From NCBI GenBank assembly GCA_013368315.1, contig JAACJM010000074.1, positions 62,001 through 126,000 on the forward strand: a stretch of 64,000 nt of DNA, read 5' to 3'. The position numbers and the translations under genes are program-made. A model generated the notes under the pieces. The model saw only the letters and a list, made by a program, of their open reading frames with translations. It did no database searches and had not been told where the DNA came from. The stretch is from Tetrapyrgos nigripes. Lineage: Eukaryota; Basidiomycota; Agaricomycetes; Agaricales; Campanellaceae. Position 1 is the first letter of the stretch, and the number at the start of each line of letters is the position of its first letter. Shown piece by piece: positions 34,801 to 46,061 of this stretch.

Positions 34801-36254
34801 CAATACTAATTAATCCATTGAGATGTTTAGGCGTCCATGGTAATTTTTTCCGCTGTAGAAACAACATTTAATTCGTGTGCACATGTATTTCCATATAAAA
34901 CTCGAGGTTGAGCCTCATCTGAGGAGCCATATAGCCGTGTAACATGGGCTGTCGTATGATACAAAGCACAAGCCATTTCTTCGGCCCAGGTTATCGGAGG
35001 TTGCAAGTCAAGCAGATCTGTAGGTAGTTCTCCTCAGAATACATTTGCAATGGACAAGGGAGGTAATTTGCCTTTGGACAAGTGAGAGAGACATTCTTTG
35101 CACAAGTATGCCAAGAACCCTTTATCACTAGCTCGAATTGTGGAAGAATCAAAAAAGCAGCCTTTCAGTAAAGGGTCGACATAAGTGAACCTGTTGACAG
35201 AAGTATGTCTCAAAATGAATAGATTCTCTACTTTCAAAAGGGCCAAGGAAGGAATCTTCGACGTCAACAAAACAGAACCAGATCGCTCATCATCTTGACA
35301 ACTGCATACTGAACAATAAAAAGGCATCGTGTAGTTGGAAGCAGAACAATATGATGTCAAACAATCAATGATAGTACGCATGGGAATGGCCTGTGGCCAA
35401 CGATCTTTGTCTTCATCAAATTTAGAAAAGAATTGAGTCGCCCAATCAATTCGATTTTGACGACGAGTTTCCATTCGCCTATCAAATTTCTGGTTGTTAT
35501 CAAGGCGCACCTTGATAGAGATGGATGAACCAAAGAAAAGTCTCAAAATTGCATCGACAATTTCTCCTTGACCAAAAACAGAGAAAGAAGAGGAGTCGAC
35601 TGATGGGTTTAGAGCCAATAACACTTCAACTAGTTCAATATCATTCAAAGACGAGATAGTCAACCAGCGCTGAGTAGCGAAGCGCGACAGGATAGAAATA
35701 AGTGATGCTGATCTTCCTTCAAAGTCTGAACACTTGATCACATAATTGACGTGCAGACATCCTTGAGTATGAACAGGAATGTCCTGCATCAATGCTTCAA
35801 GCTCAGATGAAGTTAAAGAGTCAAACAAAACCTCAACAGAAGCAGAAGAGTCTTCAGTCAATCGACCAGAAAACATACGTGTCACGACGGCCCAGACATA
35901 GGAGGTTGAAAACTGAAGACCAAAAGAATCTTGCATAGATAAGATCTTTGAGTGATATTCATGTTGTACAGGGAGGCAACTATCATAAGGCAAGATACCA
36001 CAAAGGAGAACTTTGCCGGCCAAGAAAGAAGCATATCGGGAACGAGACAAATTGTAAGACACATTAGGATCAAATCGATGACAAGTATTGAGCAGTAAGT
36101 TGCTAGGCAATCGCGCCAAAATTGCGCAAAGAGTTGGGACTGGGAAGCTAAGAAAAAATGGTACGGAGGCAGTGAGACATTGGAAGATTTCGTCCATGAT
36201 GAGAAGACAGTTGATAGAGGGGAACTGATTTGAAATAGACGACAGTGTGATCAA
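28852..36254 (-). pseudogene. Helitron Rep-helicase with C-terminal USP-like protease, degenerate
   Basis: 36254-35034: leader with PPLSIANVF then a TGA stop followed by GELPTDLLDLQPPITWAEE (DUF6570-like). 34740-33500: MFPTLFPLGIGGFEDDRRK and GLPHLYFTFNPCAVHSPIF. Rep motifs: GEFHIHCLLWL just after an in-frame TGA (about 33495) and AAMFYISDYITKK (33000-32930), i.e. the HUH and Tyr motifs. 32051-31035: Pif1 helicase with LTGPGGTGKTHVLN (Walker A), LLFIDEVSLLD (Walker B) and TAGDFYQYP. 30457-29468: VTGHSAQGQTM and AAYVAASRARTRHG (motifs V/VI), continuing in the same frame to the Cys box WDSNNWSCAYDSALTVL. 29559-28852: the His box NHFTARVFDGHRAFEYDG. At least five frame breaks exist, so no intact enzyme can be made. 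Confidence 0.85.
34083..34180 (-). repeat. Three tandem 32-bp copies inside the Helitron Rep ORF
   Basis: Unit ATATTAAATATGACAAACAA + GAAGAAGTGATG, repeated three times (last copy diverges into ATATCGGAACTG). Two extra copies add 64 bp, not a multiple of three, and break the frame between FLFVIFNI and QRRKGHF. Confidence 0.9.
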
Positions 36255-36427
36255 GACGGATGACCAGCATCGTGGTAAAGACTTACCTAGAAGAGAAAAA
36301 AAAACGCCCGATCATGCCATTTGAGTTTGACAAGTCCCTCCTCCTATCAGAGTCGGGGACTGGAGACAAAGTACTAGGAAAAAACAGGAACAATTCATAT
36401 AGCCACAAGCGGAAAATGCGTGTAAAG

Positions 36428-36735
36428 AACTCAGCCTCATTCTTCGGCCTCGTAATGTACAACTGGGGTAAAGTGCCATCGCTTCGCGTGGCAAACTACG
36501 AGGCCCTCAGGATTGGGGGAGGAAGCGAGGAGGAAGACAAGGCGCACCCTGATGCTGCCTACGCTGCCTTGGTTATGTGTTTATCCGAGGAAGCCGTGAA
36601 CAACATCATGATGGTCTCAACCGTGATTGCAGAGAGCACTTGCCGAGCACCAACGAACAGGGGTGGGAGTTTGAACCCGTGGAAAAGTTTTCGAGGTCGA
36701 CCTAAGTTAACTCAGCCTAAAAGCCTCGTAATGAC
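36428..36735 (+). repeat. R1 dispersed repeat, copy a
   Basis: Starts AACTCAGCC...GGCCTCGTAAT, then the head ACTGGGGTAAAGTGCCATCG (hairpin GGCCTCGTA / TACGAGGCC around it). It ends with the tail GGGGTGGGAGTTTGAACCCG, GAGGTCGACCTAAGTTAACT, CAGCCTAAAAGCCTCGTAAT. TGGCAAACTACGAGG and GTTTGAACCC vaguely resemble pol III A and B boxes but lie too far apart for a tRNA head. Confidence 0.7.
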
Positions 36736-36772
36736 TTAAGTCACTCAACGACTCAACGCAAGCTCTATGTAT

Positions 36773-37000
36773 GTAAGATACGCAAAAGGTCTTGGGTAAT
36801 GTCACATGAGTATGTACCTCTGTATTTTCCTAATAACACCTTCCACGATGTGAAATTGAGAGATCAGCCACTGTAAGATTCAAGGTAGCTTCATTACAAA
36901 GAGGCTTACAGAGGCAAATTTACTGATTTCTTTCTCTAGAGAGTTATTAGAGGTACATACTCACGTGACGTTACCCAAGACTGGCTTTTGCGTATCTTAC
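36773..37000. repeat. 228-bp MITE with about 50-bp inverted ends
   Basis: The left end GTAAGATACGCAAAAGGTCT pairs with the right end ACTGGCTTTTGCGTATCTTAC; pairing continues to GTACCTCT / AGAGGTAC and to the inner AATAAC / GTTATT. No coding. No clear target duplication beyond the inverted ends. Confidence 0.8.
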
Positions 37001-37305
37001 GAGTATCACCACATGTTAGTTAACTGGCGCAAAATTTTCTATTGACATTGACAGGTTGCTTGTACAGCTTGAGTATATAATATAAGTAGACGCCGACGGA
37101 CAGGTTATAACCCTTTTCTCTAGTCTCCCCATACCTACCCTAGTACCTACCTACAGTCTCTCTTTCCCTCTTCTACCTACAGAGCATCTCCCTCTTTCGA
37201 CCGGAAAGCCAGAGCCCAATCACATCTCTCGCCGAGTGTTGCATTGAACAAAGGAACAAAGTTGGATTCAACGAACCTGAAGCCTAGGACTCCTGGAAAC
37301 TGTAA

Positions 37306-38310
37306 ATGACCGGGTCGAACAGTGCGATGGATGCTACTCATATTAATCTGCACAAAGTCATTGGGTACGTGCTACCTATTACTTGATTAATTACTTAGAC
37401 GTTCCGAGTTTGATCTCATTGCTAATGTGCATCGACCATCTTTCGTTCATCATTGGGAAACAGGTCAGTCCTCATAGGAACATGGTTAGTGATTGATTGG
37501 GTGAGTAACAGCTTTTTTCTAAACAGTTTATCCGAGTCGTTTTCAGAGTGAGAGTCTGGACTTAGACGCATAACTCGTACAAGTAGTACTGACATAATAA
37601 GTATATATGTTTAGGCTTTGTATTACTTTCGCCACTACCCCACGGACAGAATTCTCGTCAAGATCACTGTGTTTGTTGTCCTTGCCTGTGATATGGGTAC
37701 AATAATCGCAGGATGCACTGACGTTTACCTGGTGAGTCATACATTTGCACTGTTCTACCATACATATACTCAGCGCCTCATTTTCCAAATCATTTGGATA
37801 CAATATATACTAGAATGCTGTCACCTTTCAAGGTAGGTACATGGACTGGTAACTCTATTGTTTTTTCTTTTTCTTTTTTGAATTCGATTCAAGAAAATGG
37901 CAAGTAACTTTGAAGCTGACTCGATGCATCATGGGTGGCACAGGAAATATAGTTGGTCTACAAACGCAACAATGGTAAGCTACTAGAGAAAATGATTTTA
38001 GTAAAATATTTGAATAACTTACTCAATCTCATACTCATGAACTTACTGTTTGACGATTGCATCACATGCAGGCCTAGAAGCTTAGGCTTGGCTTGCATTG
38101 GATTCTCTGCATCGATCGTGCAGGCATTCATGTTGCATATATATTGGTCTTTGTAAGTATGTTTCGAGTTTATCTGCATTCAACTCATTAATAATTATGT
38201 GACATATTTTGCTTGTTGATTCAAGAACGCGAAGAAAAGTGCTTACAGGTGCAGCAGAACTTGTGATACTCACGTCAGTAAGTACTGTCTTCAAGCTTAA
38301 GAGCAGCTAG
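37306..38310 (+). pseudogene. DUF6534-type membrane protein, incomplete
   Basis: Exon 1 is 37306-37364 (MTGSNSAMDATHINLHKVIG). Exon 2 is 37464-37500 (SVLIGTWLVIDW). Exon 3 is 37615-37731 (ALYYFRHYPTDRILVKITVF...CTDVYL). Near 38072-38155 lies LGLACIGFSASIVQAFMLHI, then TRRKVLTGAAELVILTSV ending at about 38308. LYYFRHYPTDRILVK and the DVYL block are hallmarks of Agaricomycete DUF6534/7TM-like proteins (unknown function). The C-terminal half of the family is missing and the reading frame is lost downstream, where a DIRS-like element starts. The promoter region has pyrimidine-rich tracts at 37110-37200. Confidence 0.6.
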
Positions 38311-38529
38311 CTGCCCTTGATCATGAAATAATGCTCATCAAGTATAACTCTGGGGCTGGCATCATATATAAAGGCTTGCAAGTACCTTGTACCTCACCAC
38401 TATTATCATTTTGTTCGAATCCCAAGGTAGTAGTGTTTCTACGTACCCAAATGTTGCCTGCGGGGATGTAAGTACTTTCAGGTTCTGTGTGGTGTCTCCG
38501 AGTCGTACCTCACAAACCAAATGAATGTT

Positions 38530-39760
38530 ATGGGTGTTACACCAAAACCCCATAACCCATCATACAAGCATCACAGAACAGAATCATATTGGCATCTTCT
38601 ACACCTCAATCCTCTGCATCCAAAAGCCAAACTCCTTCCATGTTCTCCATGTGCCTAGCCAACCAGACCAATTCCCTACTCATCACGACACTTATCCATA
38701 TCAGAGCCTTCAATCCTTCTTTCCCAAAGTCTTGTGGTACAGCTGGGATAGCCTGGGATGAAGTAAAGGGTATATGTTGAAGGACCAGTTGCACCATCTG
38801 CCTAGTTGCAAAAATTCTCAGAGGGAACGCCATTGCCCTGGTACTGTGAATAGGTTAATAGTGACTAGGAGATCGGATTTGGAAGAGATTGGCATGGAAA
38901 TAGACATGGCATTGGGATTAATGTCAAAACTGATAATGGTAAGTACATCACTGAAGACCTGTTTGGGGCATTGTGAGGTATCCCCAGTTTGTCCCATAGT
39001 TGTAACAATCTAACCTGCTTCTTGGGCATCTCTCTATCTCCATATAACCCCATCTTCGCTTCTTCCTCGAAACTGAAATTATCATCCACATAAGTGAATA
39101 TGTCACCTAGACCCTTCACATATCTCACTATCCAAGCCACTAAACCCATCCAAGAACTGTTTACATCACCAGTGCCTTTGTTTCCAAAATTATTGTTGTG
39201 ATCCATGTTGTAGGTTGCTTCATTTGATATAGTGGGTGCATTGGGGATCGTCAATATGCATCCGCTACATTGCATTTGAATGCAACTAACTTCATATCTT
39301 GGCTGTACTTCCTTCAGAGCCTGAGTAATGCAGTACTGAGGTCATGTAGATTGTCAAGGGGTGTCCAGATATTGGATCTGTCAATGAATGAGTTGATGGG
39401 AAATGGTTCAGTGGAGTGGTGAACTGTCATGCGCAGTTTGTCAGTATTGGGTTTGGGAATGACTATGACAGGGATGGTGTGCATGCCTGGGAGTAAAGTG
39501 GGAAAGGAACATGAAAAACGGCCCTTTGCGATTTATATGTCATGTTGTTCCTGAGCGAACCTGACATGGGCAGGATCTTTGATTGGGTAGGAGTGGTTGA
39601 GAGTGATTGGGATGTCTTGTGTAGAATAATTGGCCCAGGGCCAGTAACCCTTTTTGAGTCATTGGCAGACAGAATCCACATAAGCTCAGTTGGGATGAGA
39701 TACAAGGAGTTCCCTCAGACAATTAATGTTGATTGGAGTTTTGATTCTGAATAAATCTAA
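38530..39760 (-). pseudogene. Reverse transcriptase-RNase H remnant of DIRS-like element
   Basis: Fragments in order: VPTELMWILSANDSKRV-like start (39705), HTPFPINSFIDRSNIW, NNNFGNKGTGDVNSSW, LVAWIVRYVKGLGDIF and catalytic TYVDDNFSFEEE (about 39110). Then LLQLWDKLGIPHNAPN, VMSRELVWLARHMENMEG (about 38670) and FCDACMMGYGV before a stop (about 38540), the last like an RNase H Asp motif. Stops and frame changes lie between all pieces. Confidence 0.65.
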
Positions 39761-39784
39761 ATTGCTTCTGATTGTGGTAAGGGC

Positions 39785-41120
39785 TACTGGGGTAAGGGGC
39801 CACTGCTTCACATGGCAAGTTACGGGGCCCCTTACCCTTGTCATACTCAGCAGTACCAAGAATCGTGTTCATATAATACATTAGATCTTCCATGTAGAGC
39901 ATAGGTAAGAGAAAACACAAAGACAAAAAACAGATACTGTACTATTTGATCACAAGTTCACATAACGCATCACTCATCCCCTTTGAACTGGCTCAAAATG
40001 CTTCTTGTAACATGTAACGGACATATTTTTGAGCAGTTCGTTACCAAAAGAGGGTCATGGGAGCACTGGCTTCGCTGGCAACCTTTCCAATATGGTAACT
40101 CAGGATGAAAGTATTGTGTCACACTCAAAGTCAATGAACTTATGGTTAAAATAGTACAGTAATGGACAACATCAAGTGGTAATAATTGCAGATGTACAGC
40201 AATGATGGGTGAGGCAGAACTCCCATCAACAAACATTGGCATAATCCACTTCCTGAGTTAAAGAAAGTGGCAATGAAGAACAAACAGACAGTCAAAGGGT
40301 ATGGGAGAATCTGCAATATGGCTTGGTAGAGTGATAGATGTAGACATATGACTCAACACTGTGCACCAGCTGCAAGAGAAACAACAAAATGTAGGTGAAA
40401 ATATAAAACAAGACCAATGTGGATACTCACAAAGACTCAGTGAAGGAGATAAATTCTCATATATCAGCCTAAATGTTAAGATTCCCACAAAAGTAATCAA
40501 AAAACTACGTCCCTCTGAGCAAGATTTATAACTTCAGAAAGGCGTTGAGACAGATGATTGAGCTGAGCAAGAGGCAGCCTGACAGAGTCCAGTTCAGCAA
40601 GAATGTTTGATTGAGTTGTTGTCTGCAGAGGACATGGTGCAAAGAAGAAAGGCTCAAAATTGAGTGCCAGTTTGAGAGCATATACTGAAGAGAAGACTCA
40701 GCAGAAAGTATCCAACACTGTACACTCTTTCCTTTCAACATGTGTGTTATATCACTCCCAAGCCCCTGGGTTGATGGGCTCACCAATAGAATCAAGGACA
40801 CAACAAAATGAGCTACTGCAACAACCAACAACTGAGGTCTATCAAATGTGAAAAGATGACTCACCCAACCTCGTCAACAACCTAATCCTAATTGCTGTTG
40901 GTGCACTGTAATGAGTCAAATTGTGTGTGTTGACAGGTTCCCAGTACTAGAAGAACCAGGGTGCACTGGTATTGACTCCTGTTCCATGTGAATGATGTCA
41001 TGGGTCTCAACTGTGATTCCAGCTGATGAGTGCCAACAAACAGGGGTGGGAGTTTGAACCTGTGGAAAAGATCTGGGAGGTCACTATGACATAAATTAAC
41101 TCAGCCTAAAGGCCTCGTAA
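39785..41120 (+). repeat. R1 dispersed repeat, head (39785-39834) and tail (41040-41120)
   Basis: Head ACTGGGGTAAGGGGCCACTG...; tail GGGGTGGGAGTTTGAACCTG followed by TTAACTCAGCCTAAAGGCCT. Whether head and tail belong to one unit split by other DNA or to two separate copies cannot be told. Confidence 0.55.
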
Positions 41121-41330
41121 TTGAATTGAGTTTCTTGCAATCAGGCACATCAGGCATGGGGTCCATTATCTCCATGGTGTCTGCCAGTGTCAACCTCACC
41201 CATCTCCCTTCCATCTTGACCATCCCTTTCTTCCCAATCTCCTTCCCACCCCCTCACACCCAGTTTATCATCTTGCCACATCAACTCTCTCACATACCTT
41301 GGCCTCATCCCCAACTTCTCCCTAAAATCC

Positions 41331-41755
41331 ACTGGGGAAAGGTGCCACTGCTTCGCATTGCAAATTATGAGGCCCATTGGACAAGTAAAATGGTTTCGTA
41401 TGCAGTAAAAAATTAGATAGAGCTCAATAGCTTAATGTAACGATGCCTTTAAATGACCTTGGATGGGGTGGAGGAAGCAATAGTGATTCAGAGAGCGGCT
41501 CTTGATGACTTTCTGGCTGCTGAGGGAAGGTAAATGCGTCTGAAGCTTGTCGTGGTTGATGGGCTTGTAGTTGTCGACAGCGAAGGGAATGAATCATGAC
41601 GTACTTCAATGTGTCAGTTAAGATAGCAGTGTGTGGGCATTTCGGAGCGCTGAGGTGGCGTGTAAAAGTTAGAACCCGTGAGAACCTTTGGCACTCAATT
41701 GAGGGGTCGACATAAGTTAACTCAGCCTAAAGGCCTTGTAATTACCCAATCTGGC
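41331..41755 (+). repeat. R1 dispersed repeat, copy d
   Basis: Head ACTGGGGAAAGGTGCCACTG at 41333; tail AGAACCCGTGAGAACC...GGTCGACATAAGTTAACTC, CAGCCTAAAGGCCTTGTAAT at the end. Same orientation as all other copies in the window. Confidence 0.6.
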
Positions 41756-42125
41756 TCACTTCAAATCACATTGATTAGCAGTATGCAAGCCACTTCGACA
41801 CTTTGAACAGACGTGGATGTTTCTGCAATATTTTGTGGAGCAGTGCACTTGCCAGTGTTCCAGTTTTGGCAGATGTCAGTGTTGAGCAGGCTATATTCTA
41901 TATATGTAGCAGCAACTGCATACTTACCTGGGGATGTTAAATGCTTGTTAAAGTGGTTTGTTAGAGGTTAAGAGCAATGAGATGTAGAGGGCAATCTACA
42001 GAGCCCTTTTATACTGTTCTGAGTACTACAATACATGTGATACCTAAGAACAATAAGCTACAAACAATAAGATATGGACAATAAGTCCCAGACAATAAAG
42101 CATAGATAATAAGATTCTTATCACA

Positions 42126-43471
42126 TCATTGTTGTGATTCCTTATTGTTGTGCTGATGGCTGCTTACATAATTCGCCAATTCAACAGTCAGATACATTGA
42201 AACATCAGTGTTGGTTTGGATTAGAGCTTGTGGAAGGATTACCAGGGAATTGGGGCTGGTTATGAATGGTGGAGCTAGCATTGACGATCCAGTTGAGGTA
42301 GAGCCCTTGGAAGGCATGGGTGTCAGTGAGTAGGAGGTCTCAATGGCTTGCGGCTTGTTGACAAACAGATTTGTCATAATTAATGACATTGATGTGTTGG
42401 GTTGGATCAGGGTGTGATTTGAATAAGTTGTCGATGTGCCATCTGTAAGCTCTGACTTCACTTTCTCTCCAGGGTGATGTGAATTTGAGAATGTCCTCAT
42501 ACATTCTGAAGGCAATAGTCCAGTTCCCATGAGTCCTGACTTTCTTTGATGGTGTTCTTGCTCCTGGAAGCTTGATCTTGGCGCCATCTCTGAGCTTGTA
42601 GGTGGGCTTGCTGTCATATTCAATGGAACTGGAGAACGTGAGGAGGACATCAAAATCAATGTGTTTTCCACTGAAGAGGTTATTCCATTTGGAATCAGGA
42701 AATTTGATGAGGTATGGGCTGGAGTATACTGAAGCTTCGGTACATTTCAAATCATGGAGCCAGTTGGTGAGTGTGAGTTGAGTCTTCTCCAGGTTCAATT
42801 TGGTGACAAACCACTGTGAGGCTCCCTCTCCTTCTGACTATGTCCAAGCCAGTAACCTCTTGTCCACTTTCTTCTGACTGATGTAATTTGCCTTGTCTCT
42901 GCTCTCATGTACTGCAAGTCCTTCTCCATCTGATCCACTTTCATTCTCGTCCTCATGACTTTGCTTCTTTGATTTGCCAGACTAGATGATGTCAGCTGCT
43001 CAGGTTTGTGCTGACTGGAGGTTTCAATTGGATTGCTTGAGTAGGTCAAAATACATCTCATAGGTGTCTTTAGTTGACGATTTGCATCTGGCATGGCTCT
43101 GATGATACATCTGTGAACACAGGTGAGGGCCTAGAATTTGGTGCAATCTCTGGACTCAAATCGCTTAATTTTGGCCATGCATTGCTCAGCGAGCTTGGTA
43201 TCAGGAGTTGCTGATAGGTTGGGTGATCCATCAAGCAATCCAGAAGGCTGTGTTTGGGAGGCATCAGCAGGAGTATTGGATGAGGCGGTGTTGTTGTCAA
43301 TGAGGGACTGAGCCTGATTAGCGAGGTCTTCAACACAAGTGATGACAGCTTTTCCCGAGTTAGAGGTACCAGCTTGGTTATTGGTGGTAGGTTCTTGTTC
43401 AGCTGCAGCAGTAGTCTTGGCCATAGAATTTCTGAGTATTTGTGTATGATGCAAAAACTACTGTTGAACAC
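42126..43471 (-). pseudogene. Gag-like ORF of DIRS-like element, broken
   Basis: Starts about 43424 with MAKTTAAAEQEPTTNNQAG (Ser/Thr/Gln-rich). Next come a basic/coiled segment (RTRMKVDQMEKDLQYMRAE) and then 42798-42340 with WNNLFSGKHIDFDVLL, KVRTHGNWTIAFRMYED, AYRWHIDNLFKSHPDP. The pattern 'W..LF.G..IDFD..' followed by 'HG.W..AF..Y...' is the gag-like region upstream of mushroom RT/RNase H elements. The frame changes at about 43090, 42800 and 42340. Confidence 0.5.
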
Positions 43472-44211
43472 TTATAGACTCGTGAGGAGAAATGAAAGTA
43501 AGGAGAAGGTGGGGGCGAGACTCTCAGGTCTAAGTATGAAATACAGAAAGGAGTAGAAGAGGGGACTGATCTAGAGTACCATAGAAATAAATGCTGGTAT
43601 ATTAATGTAATTGAGAAACAAATGGGAGAATCGAGCAGCCATGGGGTCCTGTGTGAAGAGTCTATCCATGGCAGATGACAAGGGAAAAGCAATGGACAGC
43701 CCTGGGATCCTACACAATGGGTATAAGAGAGAAGGGATGGAAATTCAAGACATAACTCATGGTGATGATTAGATTTTTGTAAAAACCCCTTTCTAGTTAT
43801 CTGCTTTCATGACAGGTTGTAGTCATGAGTGCAAATAAGAAACAAATTAGGCCGACACGGGGCACCCTGAAACAGCGACGCCCCTGAAAAAATCAATTTC
43901 AGAGACTCGAAGAGCCTATACATGAGAGTCTGTAGAATGAAATGGAAATGAATGCATGCACAGAAAAGAAAACAAGAAATAGGGCTTAGTATGAATGCTT
44001 CCTCCCAAAGCAAAAGATGATGCCAGGATGAAAAACCTGACCCCTATTCTAGTGTAACTGCACAGTGCCTTTATAGGTCTTTGCTGGGCCAGGTAAAAAT
44101 CCATGCTGCATGGGAGGTGACCCCACTGCACTGACATCATTAGAAGATCCTGCTAGCCCAGGAAAGAGTGTGAAAAATAAGAGGGTGAGGAGGGTGGATT
44201 AACGAATAGAG
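43472..44211. other. No supported gene
   Basis: Flank between the DIRS-like gag remnant and the solo LTR. Short frames only. Confidence 0.4.
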
Positions 44212-44216
44212 ACGTG

Positions 44217-44682
44217 TGTCACGAACTGTTACAGTTCTTTGCCCTCCTTCCTCCTCTGCTTCATTATTGAACCCATTTTCTGATCATTCATCTATTGTAT
44301 TTCCTTGATAAACCTTTTAAACCTTATATTACTGACTTCAAACCTTATAAAACCTGTCAAACTCTATAATAACTATCAATCAATCTTCCATTTGATCAAT
44401 CTTATCTTTCTCCTACATTTCTCCACTTTCTCCTATGTTTCTCCTATTTCTCCAAGCTTAATCCTATCTTTCCCCTATCACTTATTCATTGTTCTTCTAT
44501 ATAAACCATCAGACATTCTGATTAATCCTTTAGTTCATTCACTTTGTCTCTGCTCTGTACTACTATGCAGTGTAGAGCCTAGTCAGCTCACTCTTGTCTC
44601 TTTATACCTCTCTTTACTCTCAATTGATCTCGTTTTGTGTGACTTGGGTGGTTTGCTATTGAGTGTATCGACAACCTTGACA
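44217..44682. mobile_element. Solo LTR, 466 bp
   Basis: Begins TGTCACGAACTGTTACAG and ends CCTTGACA, with 5-bp inverted tips TGTCA/TGACA. It is flanked by the direct repeat ACGTG (44212-44216 and 44683-44687). A TATA-like TATATAAA (about 44500) and CT-rich tracts fit LTR structure. No matching second LTR or internal genes were found, so it is likely a recombination remnant. Element family unknown. Confidence 0.8.
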
Positions 44683-44687
44683 ACGTG

Positions 44688-45770
44688 TAAAAGAAGGTGA
44701 CTGAAAGATGTGAGTGGTGCAGGGAAGAGTGAGAGAGGTAAGCAAATCTTTTGGGAACATTCTGTACATGTGAATACATCCAAAAAGGTAAAATTGGAAA
44801 TAGTGGAGTATTGAAATGACGTAGGAGTACCAGAAAGGAAGATAATGAACAGTGTAAGAATGTAGGGACAATGAAAAGCTTGTGTATGGAGGAGGGAAGA
44901 GGTAAAAAAGACTCCAAAGAACACATACCACGATAATTAGACTATTGTAAAATCATAGACTTTAAAAATTAAGAACAAAGTGGGATAAGCACAGCCACAA
45001 TTTTTTTCCAATATGTTTCCACAGATAATCTCTCTACAGGATACCAAGAGAAGATTCCTACACCCTCATGAGTGAATCTCTCTGTGAAATTGGGACACTG
45101 AAGACACTCAAAATGTTTCTCACACATCTCAGGTGCTTTGAGATGCTTGCTGCCAGCATTTGCACTTGTCAAATTTGAATATCAAACAATTGATGGTATT
45201 AGGGTCATCTTGTCGGAACTTTCATTTCTCGCTTATAAGCATGGCTGCCTTATAAGGTAGTTATGATGTCATCATGATGGCCCATTAATTCTTGCCAGAC
45301 TCTAATAATAGCCGGTGATATAATTATGAATCCATTATCCAGTGCTAAGCGCTCGGCTGCGTTCTATTGCCTCATCCCAGCTCGTCTCCCTGGTGTATGG
45401 CTCTCCAGCAACTCTTGGATAGTATGGTGGTTCATCTGCACAAATATTATTTCACACATGCATCTAGTGCCTAGCTCTGCACGCTTTCCTTCCCCTATTG
45501 AATTATGACCATTCCATCTATATAACCCAGTCAAGTTGGGTACCTACAGGCATGAAAATCAAATTTCATCTCCAGAAATGTATCCAGAATGAAAAACACG
45601 AAAGAGTGAACTACAACGCATTGCAGGTCAGAGTCATTGACTCAATGTCGATTCATCCAGGACAGGTTGGTCAGTACATTATTCTCACACCTACTATTTT
45701 TAAGGTATAATATAGAAGTGAATCAAATGTTGATTTTCAACATGTAGCTCCCTCAATAAATTGCTGATGG
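44688..45770. other. No supported gene
   Basis: AT-rich. A stretch at about 45211-45260 (TGTCGGAACTTTC, CTTATAAGC) resembles sequence at 53130-53195 and may be the end of a shared DNA element. Confidence 0.35.
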
Positions 45771-45890
45771 TGGAGACAGCCAAGAGGGGTTGGATGGTGT
45801 AGGTGCTGATGCAGTCATGTCATTGTTCCCTCTTGGTCTTGGCTACCTATGACAGGGTATCTAAGTGGAAGCTACTGCCAAACAAGTACA
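45771..45890 (-). repeat. 3' LTR of the Ty3/gypsy element
   Basis: 120 bp, roughly 90% identical to 52234-52353; on the plus strand it runs TGGAGAC...AAGTACA. The internal side (minus strand) is preceded by a purine-rich tract, GGGGCAAGGGATTAGGGA. Confidence 0.85.
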
Positions 45891-46061
45891 AACAATCCCT
45901 AATCCCTTGCCCCATGTGCCCCCTTTCAAACATAGTGACGTCCTTGTCACCATCTCCAAGAACACATACCAACCTGGTACCGTCACTAGAAAACATGCTT
46001 CACCTACAAACTCTGCTAAGTCCTCCGTTACATCTGAAATCCCTGGTCTGGTGTTATTGCA

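Larger units (their letters stand above)
26870..36300 (-). mobile_element. Decayed Helitron (rolling-circle transposon) region
   Basis: On the minus strand, in order: a Cys-rich/DUF6570-like leader, Rep (HUH) domain, Pif1-type helicase, USP-like protease tail, and a second ORF. All are broken by stops and frameshifts. Neither the 5' TC nor the 3' hairpin-CTRR end could be fixed by eye; the limits given only enclose the coding remains. Confidence 0.75.
38500..43471 (-). mobile_element. Decayed DIRS/Ngaro-like retroelement
   Basis: On the minus strand a gag-like part (43471-42126) is followed by a reverse transcriptase/RNase H remnant (39760-38530). The order and sequence style match tyrosine-recombinase retroelements of Agaricomycetes, but no recombinase is visible, so the order name is an inference. 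The 39.8-42.1 kb middle has no open frame and contains R1 repeats inserted later. Confidence 0.5.
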
